Part shown: positions 11,768 through 20,646 of the stretch, piece by piece
Position numbering within the stretch: position 1 is the stretch's first letter
Layout: the number at the start of each line of letters is the position of its first letter
The notes under the pieces: model-generated
What the model was told of the DNA's origin: nothing
Seen by the model: the letters and a program-made list of their open reading frames with translations, nothing else
The model's database searches: none
Position numbers and translations under genes: made by a program
Source of the DNA: Aquitalea sp. LB_tupeE
Lineage (GTDB): Bacteria; Pseudomonadota; Gammaproteobacteria; Burkholderiales; Chromobacteriaceae
Assembly: GCF_013391415.1 (NCBI RefSeq)
Contig: NZ_JACAXB010000030.1
Span: forward strand, 124,001 to 188,000
Direction: 5' to 3'
DNA length: 64,000 bases

Positions 11768-11812
11768 GCGGTGAACAGGCTCAGCCTGTTTCAGATGGCA
11801 AAACCATGCCCA

Positions 11813-13459
11813 TTAGCGCGTAGGGCGTTGTAATGGAATGGACATTTCATGTCGGAACAGATTGTGTGGGTCTACCTTGTTTTTAAGGTCGATCAACTGA
11901 TCAATCAATGTGTCATCCTGATAGTAAAGATGCAGCCAGTTGGGATCAATCTGGCTTGAGCCATCCTGGACATATTTCATGTCCACATCAGGATAATTGA
12001 TATAGCAACCTTGGTATGCAGGCAGTAGCGGGCGATTACCCGTCGAGGCATGCACAGCATTGTAAATGCGGCGAATCCAGGCTACTTGCACGTCATCCTC
12101 TTTCGGGTCAGTCCAGTAGGTCTGATACTGTGCCTTGAGGATGGATTGACGCTGCGGTACGGCAGTATGTCCAGTGCCATTGGCATTGATCTTGCCGCCA
12201 TAAGAGTCAATCTGCACCAAGGATTGCGTCATTGCCGTGTCGTTAAGGTTGGTCAGGTTTTCAAACAGTGCTTTGCATACCTCATCGCTGAAGTTTTCAA
12301 TCTGATATTCAGATTTGTATTTGCCACGCTGATTATTGCCAGAGCCATTGATGCTTTGGGTAACATAAATCCAGTCCATTGCCATGAGCGGGTCTGCCTG
12401 ACTGAGCGTCATGCCGGCATCACGGCGTCCCAACGGGTTGATATTGGGAAGCAGGAAGGCATCATGAACCACACCGGGCTTGCCTGCTGCATCATTCATC
12501 TTTTGGATGAAGTCATTCAGTGGCTTGTCGCGGTCGCCGCCAACCAGACCGTCAATGCCAGTGTACTGGATGGCAAGGACAATATTGTCATCGCTCTTGA
12601 TATGATTCAGTTTGAACAGCGTAAACAAGCCACCATTGCCAATTGCCGGGTCCGGGTTATTGGAATTGGCATCATTGTCATGAAACCATTGCCAATAAGC
12701 CTGCAGCAGTTTGGTGAAATTTTCCGGGTGCGCCTGGAACCATTTCCAGTCATATTTAAGCGGATACCAGTAAGCTTGTTGTGGAGCATCAGGCAGTTCG
12801 GCATAGTAATAATTGATGATGATGCCAAAGTTGTTGCCACCGGCACCGCAGCAGGCAGTAAACAGCATGCGCTCGGTTTCGTCAGCGCTATCGGGGCGTA
12901 CGTGCTTGAATTGCAAGCTTTTACCATCAGCTGCTGCAACCAGAATATCTACACCGCTCACCCAGTCTACGGTCAAGCCATGCAGGCGGGATAGCAGGCC
13001 GTAACCACCACCACTGACGTGGCCACCCACGCCAACCGAATAGCAAGAACCACCGGGAATGGTTTTTCCTGCTTGTCTGTATAGTGAAATGTATCCATCC
13101 CAGTTTTGATTGCCGGTCGCAATACGGAACTGATAGCCGTGACCACCCTTGTCATAAGGTGACTTGACTTTGCCTGCGGCATCATGATCCATGCCTTTCA
13201 TTTCGCCAACGTCAATGATGGCAAGTTTTTCTGCAGTATCCAGACGGTTGGAAACAAAACCTTCATAGCAATGGCCGCCACTGCGTACAGTAATGCGGAA
13301 ACCTTCACTCAGGGCTTCATTGGCAGCAGTCTGCACTTCATCTGGCGTACTGCAGATATAAATGCGCTGGGCACCATCTTTGCTGGTAATTGGCCAGCGC
13401 AAATTGAAACCCTTTTGAAGGGCTACGTATGTTTTATTGTTGCTTTCAATCTTGTTCAT
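11813..13459 (-). CDS. FAD-linked oxidase, berberine-bridge-enzyme (PCMH plus BBE) family
   Basis: Oxidase of the vanillyl-alcohol-oxidase/BBE superfamily; members oxidise sugars, alcohols, alkaloids or polyketides with O2. The 548-aa product has the PCMH FAD-binding domain (about 30-215), a substrate domain, and the BBE tail (INYPDVD near 500, then DPHNLFRHEMSIP). His63 in RSGGHCYEGF and Cys139 in GGSCYSVGVGGH sit where the bicovalent flavin is attached. No signal peptide is visible, so it is probably cytoplasmic. A TTG 11 codons upstream also keeps the frame open; neither start has a strong ribosome site. Codon usage is AT-richer than the genome, and the gene lies between two copies of a deacetylase 3' end, consistent with lateral transfer. 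Substrate unknown. Confidence 0.88.
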   Translation of the reverse strand: MNKIESNNKTYVALQKGFNLRWPITSKDGAQRIYICSTPDEVQTAANEALSEGFRITVRSGGHCYEGFVSNRLDTAEKLAIIDVGEMKGMDHDAAGKVKSPYDKGGHGYQFRIATGNQNWDGYISLYRQAGKTIPGGSCYSVGVGGHVSGGGYGLLSRLHGLTVDWVSGVDILVAAADGKSLQFKHVRPDSADETERMLFTACCGAGGNNFGIIINYYYAELPDAPQQAYWYPLKYDWKWFQAHPENFTKLLQAYWQWFHDNDANSNNPDPAIGNGGLFTLFKLNHIKSDDNIVLAIQYTGIDGLVGGDRDKPLNDFIQKMNDAAGKPGVVHDAFLLPNINPLGRRDAGMTLSQADPLMAMDWIYVTQSINGSGNNQRGKYKSEYQIENFSDEVCKALFENLTNLNDTAMTQSLVQIDSYGGKINANGTGHTAVPQRQSILKAQYQTYWTDPKEDDVQVAWIRRIYNAVHASTGNRPLLPAYQGCYINYPDVDMKYVQDGSSQIDPNWLHLYYQDDTLIDQLIDLKNKVDPHNLFRHEMSIPLQRPTR

Positions 13460-13827
13460 GATGAATCCAATCAGTTGTTGATCAAACAGCAAGGCGGCTC
13501 ATTGCTGAGAATTTTCTTGCCCTGCGGTATGAATTGTTGAGTCATTGCTCTGAATTGGCAATGAGTTATATTGGATTTTTCTTATTAACTGTACTTTAGT
13601 TCAGTACTTGTGGTGTATGTCATGTAAATGAGCGTTTCTATATAAGAGGCCGAAATTGCCGGTAAATAAGTTCGGCAGAGACTGATATTCAATATGTAAT
13701 GACATGTGAAAATGAATTGAATGGTATCGGCGGAGTTGTGAAAATTATACTCAATGGAACGTATTGCACTAGGTATTCTCTATCGGAATACACACTTGTA
13801 TTATTTAATATGTTTAGGGAGTATTTC
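13460..13827. other. AT-rich divergent control region
   Basis: A 368-bp gap between the divergent oxidase and lipoprotein genes. It contains a 5-bp inverted repeat GTACT/AGTAC spaced by 7 nt near 13590-13610, a possible operator. No clear -35/-10 pair was chosen. Confidence 0.4.
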
Positions 13828-14934
13828 GTGAGATTAAAAGACTTTGCATCAATTGTTGTGATTGCCTCGATGCTGGCTGGCTGTGCCAGTACCAATCTGA
13901 CTGGCTTTCTGGATGCGTTTCGTCATTCCGGAAGTGGTCAATATACGGATACCGATCAGGCAATTCCGTTTATTTCAATGCTGTTTGATAATGGTGGTGT
14001 GGTAAATATTGATGTGGGTGAACTGCCATTTGTTTATGCCAAGCTCAATGAGGATGGGCAACTGGAGTCGGTTCGTCCACTTGAGGGCGGGGTCAGGCTG
14101 GATGATGGCCAGCTGTTACAGGGCTACCATTCTGACTCCTATGTCATTCGGCGCAGCTACAGTAAAAAAGGTAGTTCGGGAGCGGTAGTGATGCCGGACA
14201 AACCCGATGCCCTGGACGCTTGGTTAAGTCCCGACATGCCTCCAGCCATTCTGTTTCTGTATCAGCAAGATCAGTCTGGTGGCATCAAGCTGGATAATGC
14301 AGCGCAGTTTCTGAGTGGGGGAGTCAATATGGCCAGCCACCACAGACAGGCACTCTTGGCCGTGGATCCGTCCATTTATGAACTGGTACCGGGCAGTGAC
14401 TATCGTCGTTTCTTGCAGCAGATGGCGACGCGTAGCAAGCGTTGCGACAACAAGGGCGACGAACGCAGCCTGGCAACGGTGCCCTGCCTGCCCAATCACC
14501 AATTGCCGGTGATTTTTGCCATCAAGGCCAAGCGGGTGATTCACTTGAGTCAGGAAATGCTCAATCATGCCTTCGGTGGCAAGGCTGATTTGCCCCTCAT
14601 CCCTATAGATGAGAGCAAGACGAGTCTGGAAATTGATGCCAACAGGCAGCGCATTACTGCCTTGTTCACGCATTATGAGGATGCACATGAGCAGGACCTC
14701 CCCTTGCAGTGGCGCTGCGATCAGGAGCATCACTGCTATCCAAGCGGAATCGCAGCCGACAACGATGAAACATTGGTGTATGCCGTGTTTGCCACCAGCG
14801 CCATGCGTTTTGCCGGTTATCTGGATGCCAAAGTGCCTTTCACGCTGAATAGTAGTCCTGCCTTGCTGACCTCGTCTGTCCCGGCAGCGCTTGCAGCCCA
14901 GCAGCGCGGTGACAAGACCCATTCCAATGCTTGA
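13828..14934 (+). CDS. Putative lipoprotein of unknown function
   Basis: A 368-aa protein beginning MRLKDFASIVVIASMLAGCAS: a basic n-region, hydrophobic core and lipobox LAGC, so it is predicted to be acylated on Cys19 and anchored in the envelope. I chose the GTG at 13828 because AGGGAG lies 6 nt upstream; the frame stays open to 13699, but that leader is not signal-like. Near the C-terminus are paired Cys residues (RCDQEHHCYP; earlier RCDNKGD and PCLP) that may form disulfides. No family recognised. AT-rich like the divergent oxidase, and possibly part of the same acquired segment. Confidence 0.7.
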   Translation: MRLKDFASIVVIASMLAGCASTNLTGFLDAFRHSGSGQYTDTDQAIPFISMLFDNGGVVNIDVGELPFVYAKLNEDGQLESVRPLEGGVRLDDGQLLQGYHSDSYVIRRSYSKKGSSGAVVMPDKPDALDAWLSPDMPPAILFLYQQDQSGGIKLDNAAQFLSGGVNMASHHRQALLAVDPSIYELVPGSDYRRFLQQMATRSKRCDNKGDERSLATVPCLPNHQLPVIFAIKAKRVIHLSQEMLNHAFGGKADLPLIPIDESKTSLEIDANRQRITALFTHYEDAHEQDLPLQWRCDQEHHCYPSGIAADNDETLVYAVFATSAMRFAGYLDAKVPFTLNSSPALLTSSVPAALAAQQRGDKTHSNA

Positions 14935-15053
14935 GCCGGTGCTGGGAAATGGGCAGTCCATGATGAGCCATGCCGCAGTACAACGGATACGTCCTTTTCC
15001 TGTTGTGCTCCTGGATTGCTGCTGATTTAGTCATGTAGGGCGTCATCCATCGC

Positions 15054-15090
15054 CATGCACAAGGCCCGCCATTGGCGGGCCTTGTGCATG
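15054..15090. terminator. Long near-perfect palindromic hairpin between convergent genes
   Basis: An 18-bp perfect stem (15054-15071 with 15073-15090) containing the same CAAGGCCCGCC/GGCGGGCCTTG core as 11512-11536. It lies 11 bp past the deacetylase stop and serves both convergent genes. Confidence 0.7.
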
Positions 15091-15101
15091 GTCACTTCCG
15101 C

Positions 15102-16214
15102 CTAAAGCCCGTGCAGGCTGGCCATCTCATCCAGCAACTGGCGCTGTAGCTCCAGCATGACCGCGCAGGGCTGCTGCTGCTTGATGAAGTCCAGCAGCGG
15201 GTCGACTACTTCGCTGCTAAGGCCGGATAGTGCTTCGATGGTGGCGAGGCCGCAGAATGGTACATAGGCTTCGGAGTAGCCGCCTTCATGCATCAGCACC
15301 AGCTTGCCTGCACAGTGCTGCCCGGCAAAGCTGCGCAGCAGGCTGGTCATCTGGCGGAAGGTGTCGCTGCTAGCCTGCATGCGCGCCAGCGGGTCTACCG
15401 CATTGGCGTCATAGCCGCAGGCGACGATGATCAGTTGTGGCTGGTAGCGCTCCAGTGCCGGCAATACCATGCGCTGCATGGCGTACAGATAGGCATCATG
15501 GCCGCTGCCGGGCAGTAAGGGGATATTGATATTGGCCCCCAGTCCGGCCCCTTCACCCCGGTCCTCGCTGCCGTTGTAGCCCGGTGGGAAGCAGCCATCC
15601 TGATGGATGGAAATGGTCAGTACGTCAGGGCGCTGGTAGTAGATGGCCTGGGTGCCGTTGCCGTGGTGGACGTCCCAGTCCAGTACCGCCACCCGTTCGA
15701 TACCGTATTTCGCCTTGGCCGCTTCGATGGCGACGGCGATATTGGACAGAAAGCAAAAGCCCATGGCGGCATCCGGCAAGCAGTGGTGGCCCGGCGGGCG
15801 GGTCAGTACATAGGCATTGCTCACTTCGCCGCGCCATACCGCATCGACAGCGGCGATGGCAAGGCCGGCAGACAGGCAGGCTATGTCGTAGCTGCCAGGA
15901 CCGATAGGGGCGTGCGGGCCGAGCTCGCCGCCACCGGCATCGCTGAGGCGTTTGAATTCATCCAGATAGGCTGAGCCATGTACCCGCAGCAGCTCGTCAC
16001 GGCTGGCCGGTTCGGCCGAGCGTTGCAGCAGCTGGCGGCTGATGCCGGCCACATCCAGCAGGTTTTTCAGGCGACGCTTGGTTTCCGGCGATTCGGCATG
16101 ACCAGCCGCGGCGGGGGGTTGCACCCACCCACCCACTGGCAGTGTCAGTGCATGCATGCCGGCACTGTGCCACATGCAGAGTTCATCAAAATAAAAGGCG
16201 GTACGGGAAGTCAT
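15102..16214 (-). CDS. Class II histone-deacetylase/acetylpolyamine-amidohydrolase family protein
   Basis: Zinc hydrolase that removes acyl groups from amines; bacterial members act on acetylpolyamines or other small amides. The 370-aa product carries the family landmarks in order: RPPGHH near residue 140 (catalytic His pair), LDWDVHHGNG near 180 (zinc Asp and His), and CGYDANAVDP near 270 (zinc Asp), then HEGGYS. All metal ligands are present, so it should be active. It starts 15 bp after the MFS gene, and with the outer-membrane protein and LuxR gene further upstream forms a likely uptake-and-hydrolysis unit. Its last 36 codons are duplicated at 11577-11687. Confidence 0.9.
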   Translation of the reverse strand: MTSRTAFYFDELCMWHSAGMHALTLPVGGWVQPPAAAGHAESPETKRRLKNLLDVAGISRQLLQRSAEPASRDELLRVHGSAYLDEFKRLSDAGGGELGPHAPIGPGSYDIACLSAGLAIAAVDAVWRGEVSNAYVLTRPPGHHCLPDAAMGFCFLSNIAVAIEAAKAKYGIERVAVLDWDVHHGNGTQAIYYQRPDVLTISIHQDGCFPPGYNGSEDRGEGAGLGANINIPLLPGSGHDAYLYAMQRMVLPALERYQPQLIIVACGYDANAVDPLARMQASSDTFRQMTSLLRSFAGQHCAGKLVLMHEGGYSEAYVPFCGLATIEALSGLSSEVVDPLLDFIKQQQPCAVMLELQRQLLDEMASLHGL

Positions 16215-16229
16215 GGCTTCTCCTTGTGT

Positions 16230-17411
16230 TCAGGCGTGGGCAGGGGTGGTGGGGCGCTGTTGCAAGAGCAGCAACAAGGCCAGCGAGATAGCTGCGACCA
16301 GCGTGGCCAGCAATAGCAGGACATGCAGGCTGCCGTGATTGGCGGCGATCAGCTGGCCGGCCAGCGCCGGGCCGATGGCCAGGCCGCCACCGATGACCAG
16401 ATTGGTGGCATTCATCAGCTTGCCGCTGTGATCGATGTCGGCCAGCGTGGCCAGGATGAAGGGCAGGATGAAGGTCCAGCTGAACTTGAACAGCAGTGCG
16501 GCGGTGGCAAAGCGTGCCAGGGCCGGGGCATTCAGCAATAGCAGCATGGCCGCCATCATCATGGTGAAACCGGCCAGCAGCAGCCGGGAGCGTGGCAGGC
16601 GGCGGCCGATCAGCGAGGCGCTACCAGCCCCAGCCACGCCCAGTAGGGTGGCGATGGCGAAGATGTTGCCGCTTTGCTGTGGATCGATGCCTGCCTGCTG
16701 GGCGATCTGGCCGACAAAGGTCCATACCCCGCTCAGGCTGATATAAAACGCCAGCGTGGCAAGGATGCCCAGCGCGGCATGGCCGCGGCGTCTGCCCGGG
16801 GCAGATTGGACGGCTTGTTGAGCTGTTGCTTGCTGGCCCATGGGAAAGCAGCGCACCAGTGGCGTACACAGCGCCATCAGCAAGGCCAGGCCGACATAGC
16901 AGGCGGCAATCCCGAAGCGGGCGAATAGCGACGGCATGGCCACCAGCCCCACAGCACCGAGCGCCAGCTGACCCATCACCCACAAGCCATAGGCCCGGTC
17001 AGGGTTGGGCAGGGTGGCTGCTGCTGACAGGCACAGAATCATCAGCGATCCCCCGGCCAGCGCACTGACAAAGCGCAGGCCCAGCAACAGCGGGTAGCTG
17101 ACGGTGGTGGCAGACAGCAGGTTGGCCGCGATGAATACTGCTACCGCCAGCCAGGCGGCGCTGCGCCAGTTGACGCGGGGCAGCCAGAAAAATGCCGGCA
17201 GAGTGGCCAGACTCATGGCGCCCAGTTCGGCGGAAAACAGCTTGCCGATATCCACCGGCCCCAGTTGCAGCTGACTGGCCAACTGGCTGGCGACGGCAGG
17301 GGCCATCATCAGTACGGCAGGGGCGATGGCGGCGAAACCGACAATGGCGGCCATGGCCGGGCGCGCATGGTGTGTTGGCGCGGCGGGCGTGGTGCTGCTT
17401 AGCGTGTTCAT
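16230..17411 (-). CDS. MFS transporter
   Basis: A 393-aa inner-membrane major facilitator with about 12 hydrophobic segments (for example AIVGFAAIAPAVLMM, LLLGLRFVSALAGG, WTFILPFILATLA). The ATG at 17411 has an AGAGGA ribosome site; the longer frame to 17534 adds a polar, non-family leader. It lies between the outer-membrane protein gene (58 bp upstream) and the deacetylase (18 bp downstream), suggesting that it moves the deacetylase substrate or product. Substrate unknown. Confidence 0.85.
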   Translation of the reverse strand: MNTLSSTTPAAPTHHARPAMAAIVGFAAIAPAVLMMAPAVASQLASQLQLGPVDIGKLFSAELGAMSLATLPAFFWLPRVNWRSAAWLAVAVFIAANLLSATTVSYPLLLGLRFVSALAGGSLMILCLSAAATLPNPDRAYGLWVMGQLALGAVGLVAMPSLFARFGIAACYVGLALLMALCTPLVRCFPMGQQATAQQAVQSAPGRRRGHAALGILATLAFYISLSGVWTFVGQIAQQAGIDPQQSGNIFAIATLLGVAGAGSASLIGRRLPRSRLLLAGFTMMMAAMLLLLNAPALARFATAALLFKFSWTFILPFILATLADIDHSGKLMNATNLVIGGGLAIGPALAGQLIAANHGSLHVLLLLATLVAAISLALLLLLQQRPTTPAHA

Positions 17412-17469
17412 GGTTTTTCCTCTGTAGCGGGGGATCCGTCGGGCGGATGTTCTGGTCGGCTTGGTCAGC

Positions 17470-18345
17470 TCAGAAAACATGTACCAGACGCAGCATGGCC
17501 TGGCTGCTGTCAAAGCTGTTGGTGGTGTGGACATTGCGCGCCAGCATCAGCATCAGCTGGTCTTGCTTGCTGAGCCAGTGGCCCAGTTCTACGCCCAGTT
17601 GGGTACTGTTCTGCCGCGTGTCGGACAGCTCCTGTCCGTTCAGGCGCAAGGCACCGCCACGGGTGTGGTACAGCCGTAGCGCACCATAGCTATCCGATGT
17701 GAAGTCATAGGAGGCAAAGGCCTGTAGGCGGTACAAGGGCTGCTGTTTCAGGCTGCTGCCCAGATAGTTGTCGTTGTTGCCGTAGAACTGGGCTTCCAGT
17801 GAGGCCTCCAGCACCCAGTTTTTGCCCACGCCACGGGTGTAGTTGTACAGAAAGGTGGCTCCCCAGCGGTTTGCGCCGCTGGAGACGTCCGGGTGCCGGG
17901 CATCGTAGCTGCCTACTGGCAGGGTGATCAGGGTTAGCAGGCCGCTGTACTCGCGCTGGTCCGGCCGGTTGATGAAGAACAGCGTGCCGCCCACTTGCGG
18001 GTCGCCAATACCGCGGTCCTGCTGGCTGGTCTGGCTGCCGGGCAGGGTGGCCTTGATGTTGGCGGCAGGGATGATGAACTGTGGTGTGCACAGCGTGCCG
18101 CAGACATCGGAAAACCATAGCTGGCGCCAGGCCAGGGCTTCCACGTTCAGCCGGGCATGGTTGTCCTTGCTGCTGGCAGAGTGGAAACTGTCAGCCCAGG
18201 TGGCGGGCAGGTACAGCACGCCCAGCGAGGTGCCGACCGGCGCGGTGAAAAAGTCGCGGGCATTGGTGTCGGCAGCATGGCCGGGCAGGCTGGTGAGTAG
18301 CAGACTAGCCGCCAGAGCGGTCAAAACAGGGCGAAACGGTGACAT
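17470..18345 (-). CDS. Outer-membrane protein of the phenol MetA-degradation (Phenol_MetA_deg) family
   Basis: A 291-aa exported protein: signal peptide MSPFRPVLTALAASLLLTSLPGHA with cleavage after GHA, then alternating beta-strand sequence (LSGLLTLITLPVGSYD, WVLEASLEAQFYG, LYRLQAFASYDF) ending in a terminal Phe (LVHVF), as in outer-membrane barrels. AAGGAG precedes the ATG at 18345. Members are often encoded with catabolic genes for aromatic or other small compounds and are presumed pores. Here it opens a three-gene run with an MFS transporter and a deacetylase. Confidence 0.8.
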   Translation of the reverse strand: MSPFRPVLTALAASLLLTSLPGHAADTNARDFFTAPVGTSLGVLYLPATWADSFHSASSKDNHARLNVEALAWRQLWFSDVCGTLCTPQFIIPAANIKATLPGSQTSQQDRGIGDPQVGGTLFFINRPDQREYSGLLTLITLPVGSYDARHPDVSSGANRWGATFLYNYTRGVGKNWVLEASLEAQFYGNNDNYLGSSLKQQPLYRLQAFASYDFTSDSYGALRLYHTRGGALRLNGQELSDTRQNSTQLGVELGHWLSKQDQLMLMLARNVHTTNSFDSSQAMLRLVHVF

Positions 18346-18460
18346 GGCATGCTCCTTTGGGTGGGTGGGGCGAAAAATCCTGGACGCAGCTGTCCCTGCC
18401 AACCATGGCGGTCCATGGCAGCTTCAGAGACGTAGGGGTGGAATCAGCAGGCTGGAAAGA

Positions 18461-19438
18461 TCAGCCGAATGGCGCTTGCTGGTGCAAGAGATGGGCGATG
18501 CCCGCCTTGCCCTTGATGCCCAGCTTGGCGTAGATGGTGCGGATGTGATGGCGCACGGTATGTGGTGACAGGCCCAGCTTGCGCGCGATGTCCTTGTAGG
18601 TCAGCCCTTCGCCAAACAGGCGGGCGACATCGGTTTCGCGGCTGGAAAGCTGCTCCATGGCGCAGCGGTAGCGCGCAGTCAGCAGGTAGAGGTCGCTGAT
18701 GCGCCGTGCTTCGATATTGAGCAGGGCACCGTCATGCCCTTGCGGTGACAGTCCATCAGGCAAGGACGGGCCAGTCCAGTGCGGCCACTCGGTCAGCAGC
18801 AGGTCGACAAAGCCGGGTTCGGCGCAATGCAGGGTGCCGTGCTGGTCGCACACTGCCATGGCCAGCCGTGGTCCGCTGATGGTTTCGCGCAGCGCCTGCA
18901 AGGTGCGGATCTGGTTGACGGCCACACAGGAGGCCAGGTGCGGCATCAGGCAGGACAGCAGCAGGCAGTCGGCGGTAGTAAAACGTGGTGCGCCGGGGCG
19001 ACGGTATAGCGCCAGATGGTCGCTCAGCTGGGTGACCGAGTCGATGTGGATCACGCACAGCAATTCGCCAATGTTGTGGCGCTGGCCCAGCCATTGCAAT
19101 TGCAGCGGGGCATTATCCGCCTGCATATCCACCACCACGGCCTGGCCGGGCAAGGCATGCACGCGCTTCACGGTAACATCGTGCTGGCGGATGGATTTCC
19201 AGTCGTCGATGTAGTGGTCCGGCAGGCCAAACAGAAAGGAGCTGTGTTCGTGCGGGCCATCCACCGCCTGGGCGGCGCGGCCCCACCAGGCTTTGTCGAA
19301 GGCCAGTTGTGGGCGCAGGCACTCCAGGACGGTGTGATGGAAGCGCTCAAGCGACTCCTCGCGGGCCAGGCGATAGATTTCCAACAGGATGGCGCTGAAC
19401 ACGGCCAGGTCCGGCTGTCGGTCTGATGGCTGCTGCAA
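18461..19438 (-). CDS. LuxR-family transcriptional regulator
   Basis: A 325-aa protein with a C-terminal LuxR/GerE helix-turn-helix (LSSRETDVARLFGEGLTYKDIARKLGLSPHTVRHHIRTIYAKLGI, about 255-305). The N-terminal 240 residues are not a receiver domain and show no recognised autoinducer-binding motif, so the signal is unknown. I prefer a TTG start at 19438 because AGAGGAG lies 6 nt upstream; an open frame to 19630 adds an unlikely leader. It is upstream of and co-oriented with the outer-membrane protein/MFS/deacetylase genes and is their likely regulator. Confidence 0.85.
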   Translation of the reverse strand: MQQPSDRQPDLAVFSAILLEIYRLAREESLERFHHTVLECLRPQLAFDKAWWGRAAQAVDGPHEHSSFLFGLPDHYIDDWKSIRQHDVTVKRVHALPGQAVVVDMQADNAPLQLQWLGQRHNIGELLCVIHIDSVTQLSDHLALYRRPGAPRFTTADCLLLSCLMPHLASCVAVNQIRTLQALRETISGPRLAMAVCDQHGTLHCAEPGFVDLLLTEWPHWTGPSLPDGLSPQGHDGALLNIEARRISDLYLLTARYRCAMEQLSSRETDVARLFGEGLTYKDIARKLGLSPHTVRHHIRTIYAKLGIKGKAGIAHLLHQQAPFG

Positions 19439-19648
19439 GTTGTTCTCCTCTGTATGGGGTGCGGTGGCTGCGTGGCCTGCCGTCTGTCCTTTTATTGTGG
19501 AGCCAGTGTCATGCAGTAATTCACGGCTGACCATCCTGCAAATGAGGGATGGGCTGGTGTCCGCGAGAATTCCAGGTCGCCGCCATGAAAAATCGGCCGT
19601 TTTTGCCAATTTTGGATAGACAAAATGCAACAGCCTGCCTGCGGGAGG

Positions 19649-20545
19649 TCAACTGGCCGGGATTTCGTCCCACAAGTGGGTAATGAAACCACCCACCAGC
19701 GGCGAGCTGTCGCCCTCACGGGTGGCAATGCCCATGGCCAGATAGGCACCCTCATCAGTCAGCGGGATATAGCGCACTCCCGGCAGCTGCACGCAGTTCA
19801 GTGGTGAGGGCAGGATGGCGATGCCAAGGCCTGCTGCCACCAGCCCCACCTGGGTGGTGGCTTCGCCCGCTTCCTGGGTGATGCGCGGCTCGAAGCCCTT
19901 GGCCTCGCACAGTTGACGTATCACCGTATGCAGCCCGGTGCCAGCGCTGCGCGGATAGCTGATCATGCCTTCGTCACGCAATTGGGCCAGCGACAGGCTG
20001 GCTTCCCCGGCCAGCGGATGGTTGCTGTTGATCACCACCAGCAGCGGGTCGCGCCGCAGCTCCTGCACCACTATCCGGTCTGCCGGGGATAGGCCGTTGA
20101 AACGCACGAAGCCGACATCGATATCCTGCTGCTGCAGGCTGGCAAACTGGTCGGTGGTGAACATTTCCCGCAAGGTCAGCCGTACTGCCGGGTAGTGCTG
20201 GCGATAAGCATGCAGAGCGGCGGGCAGGATGGGGGTGAGTGGCAGCGAGGAGGTAAAGCCGATGCGCAGCTCGCCCACTTCGCCACGGGCGGCACGTCTG
20301 GCCTGTTCGGCGGCCTCTTCGGTATCGGCCAGAATGCGCCTGGCGCGTTGCAGAAATTGCTGGCCGGCAGCGGTCAGTTCCACCTTGCGCTTTTCCCGCA
20401 GAAACAAGGTCACGCCCAGCTCGGCTTCCAGTGACTGGATTTGCTGGGACAAGGGCGGTTGGGCGATGTGCAGGCGCTCGGCGGCTCGGGTGAAGTGCAA
20501 TTCCTCGGCCACAGTGACGAAATAGCGCAGGTGGCGCAGTTCCAT
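19649..20545 (-). CDS. LysR-family transcriptional regulator (divergent from MFS gene)
   Basis: A 298-aa LTTR: N-terminal winged helix (MELRHLRYFVTVAEELHFTRAAERLHIAQPPLSQQI) and a full periplasmic-binding-like effector domain (about 90-295). It is divergent from an MFS exporter with about 100 bp between starts. That gap contains ACTTT-T-AAAGT (20550-20560), a T-N11-A site typical of LysR operators. It probably controls the MFS gene and itself. Confidence 0.92.
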   Translation of the reverse strand: MELRHLRYFVTVAEELHFTRAAERLHIAQPPLSQQIQSLEAELGVTLFLREKRKVELTAAGQQFLQRARRILADTEEAAEQARRAARGEVGELRIGFTSSLPLTPILPAALHAYRQHYPAVRLTLREMFTTDQFASLQQQDIDVGFVRFNGLSPADRIVVQELRRDPLLVVINSNHPLAGEASLSLAQLRDEGMISYPRSAGTGLHTVIRQLCEAKGFEPRITQEAGEATTQVGLVAAGLGIAILPSPLNCVQLPGVRYIPLTDEGAYLAMGIATREGDSSPLVGGFITHLWDEIPAS

Positions 20546-20646
20546 ATCGATACTTTTAAAGTATTAATAATTGAATAAAGATATATTGGACTACTGTTTT
20601 GTCAAGGACTAAGCTCGAATCCTGTATTACTGCTACTGGTTTGAAC

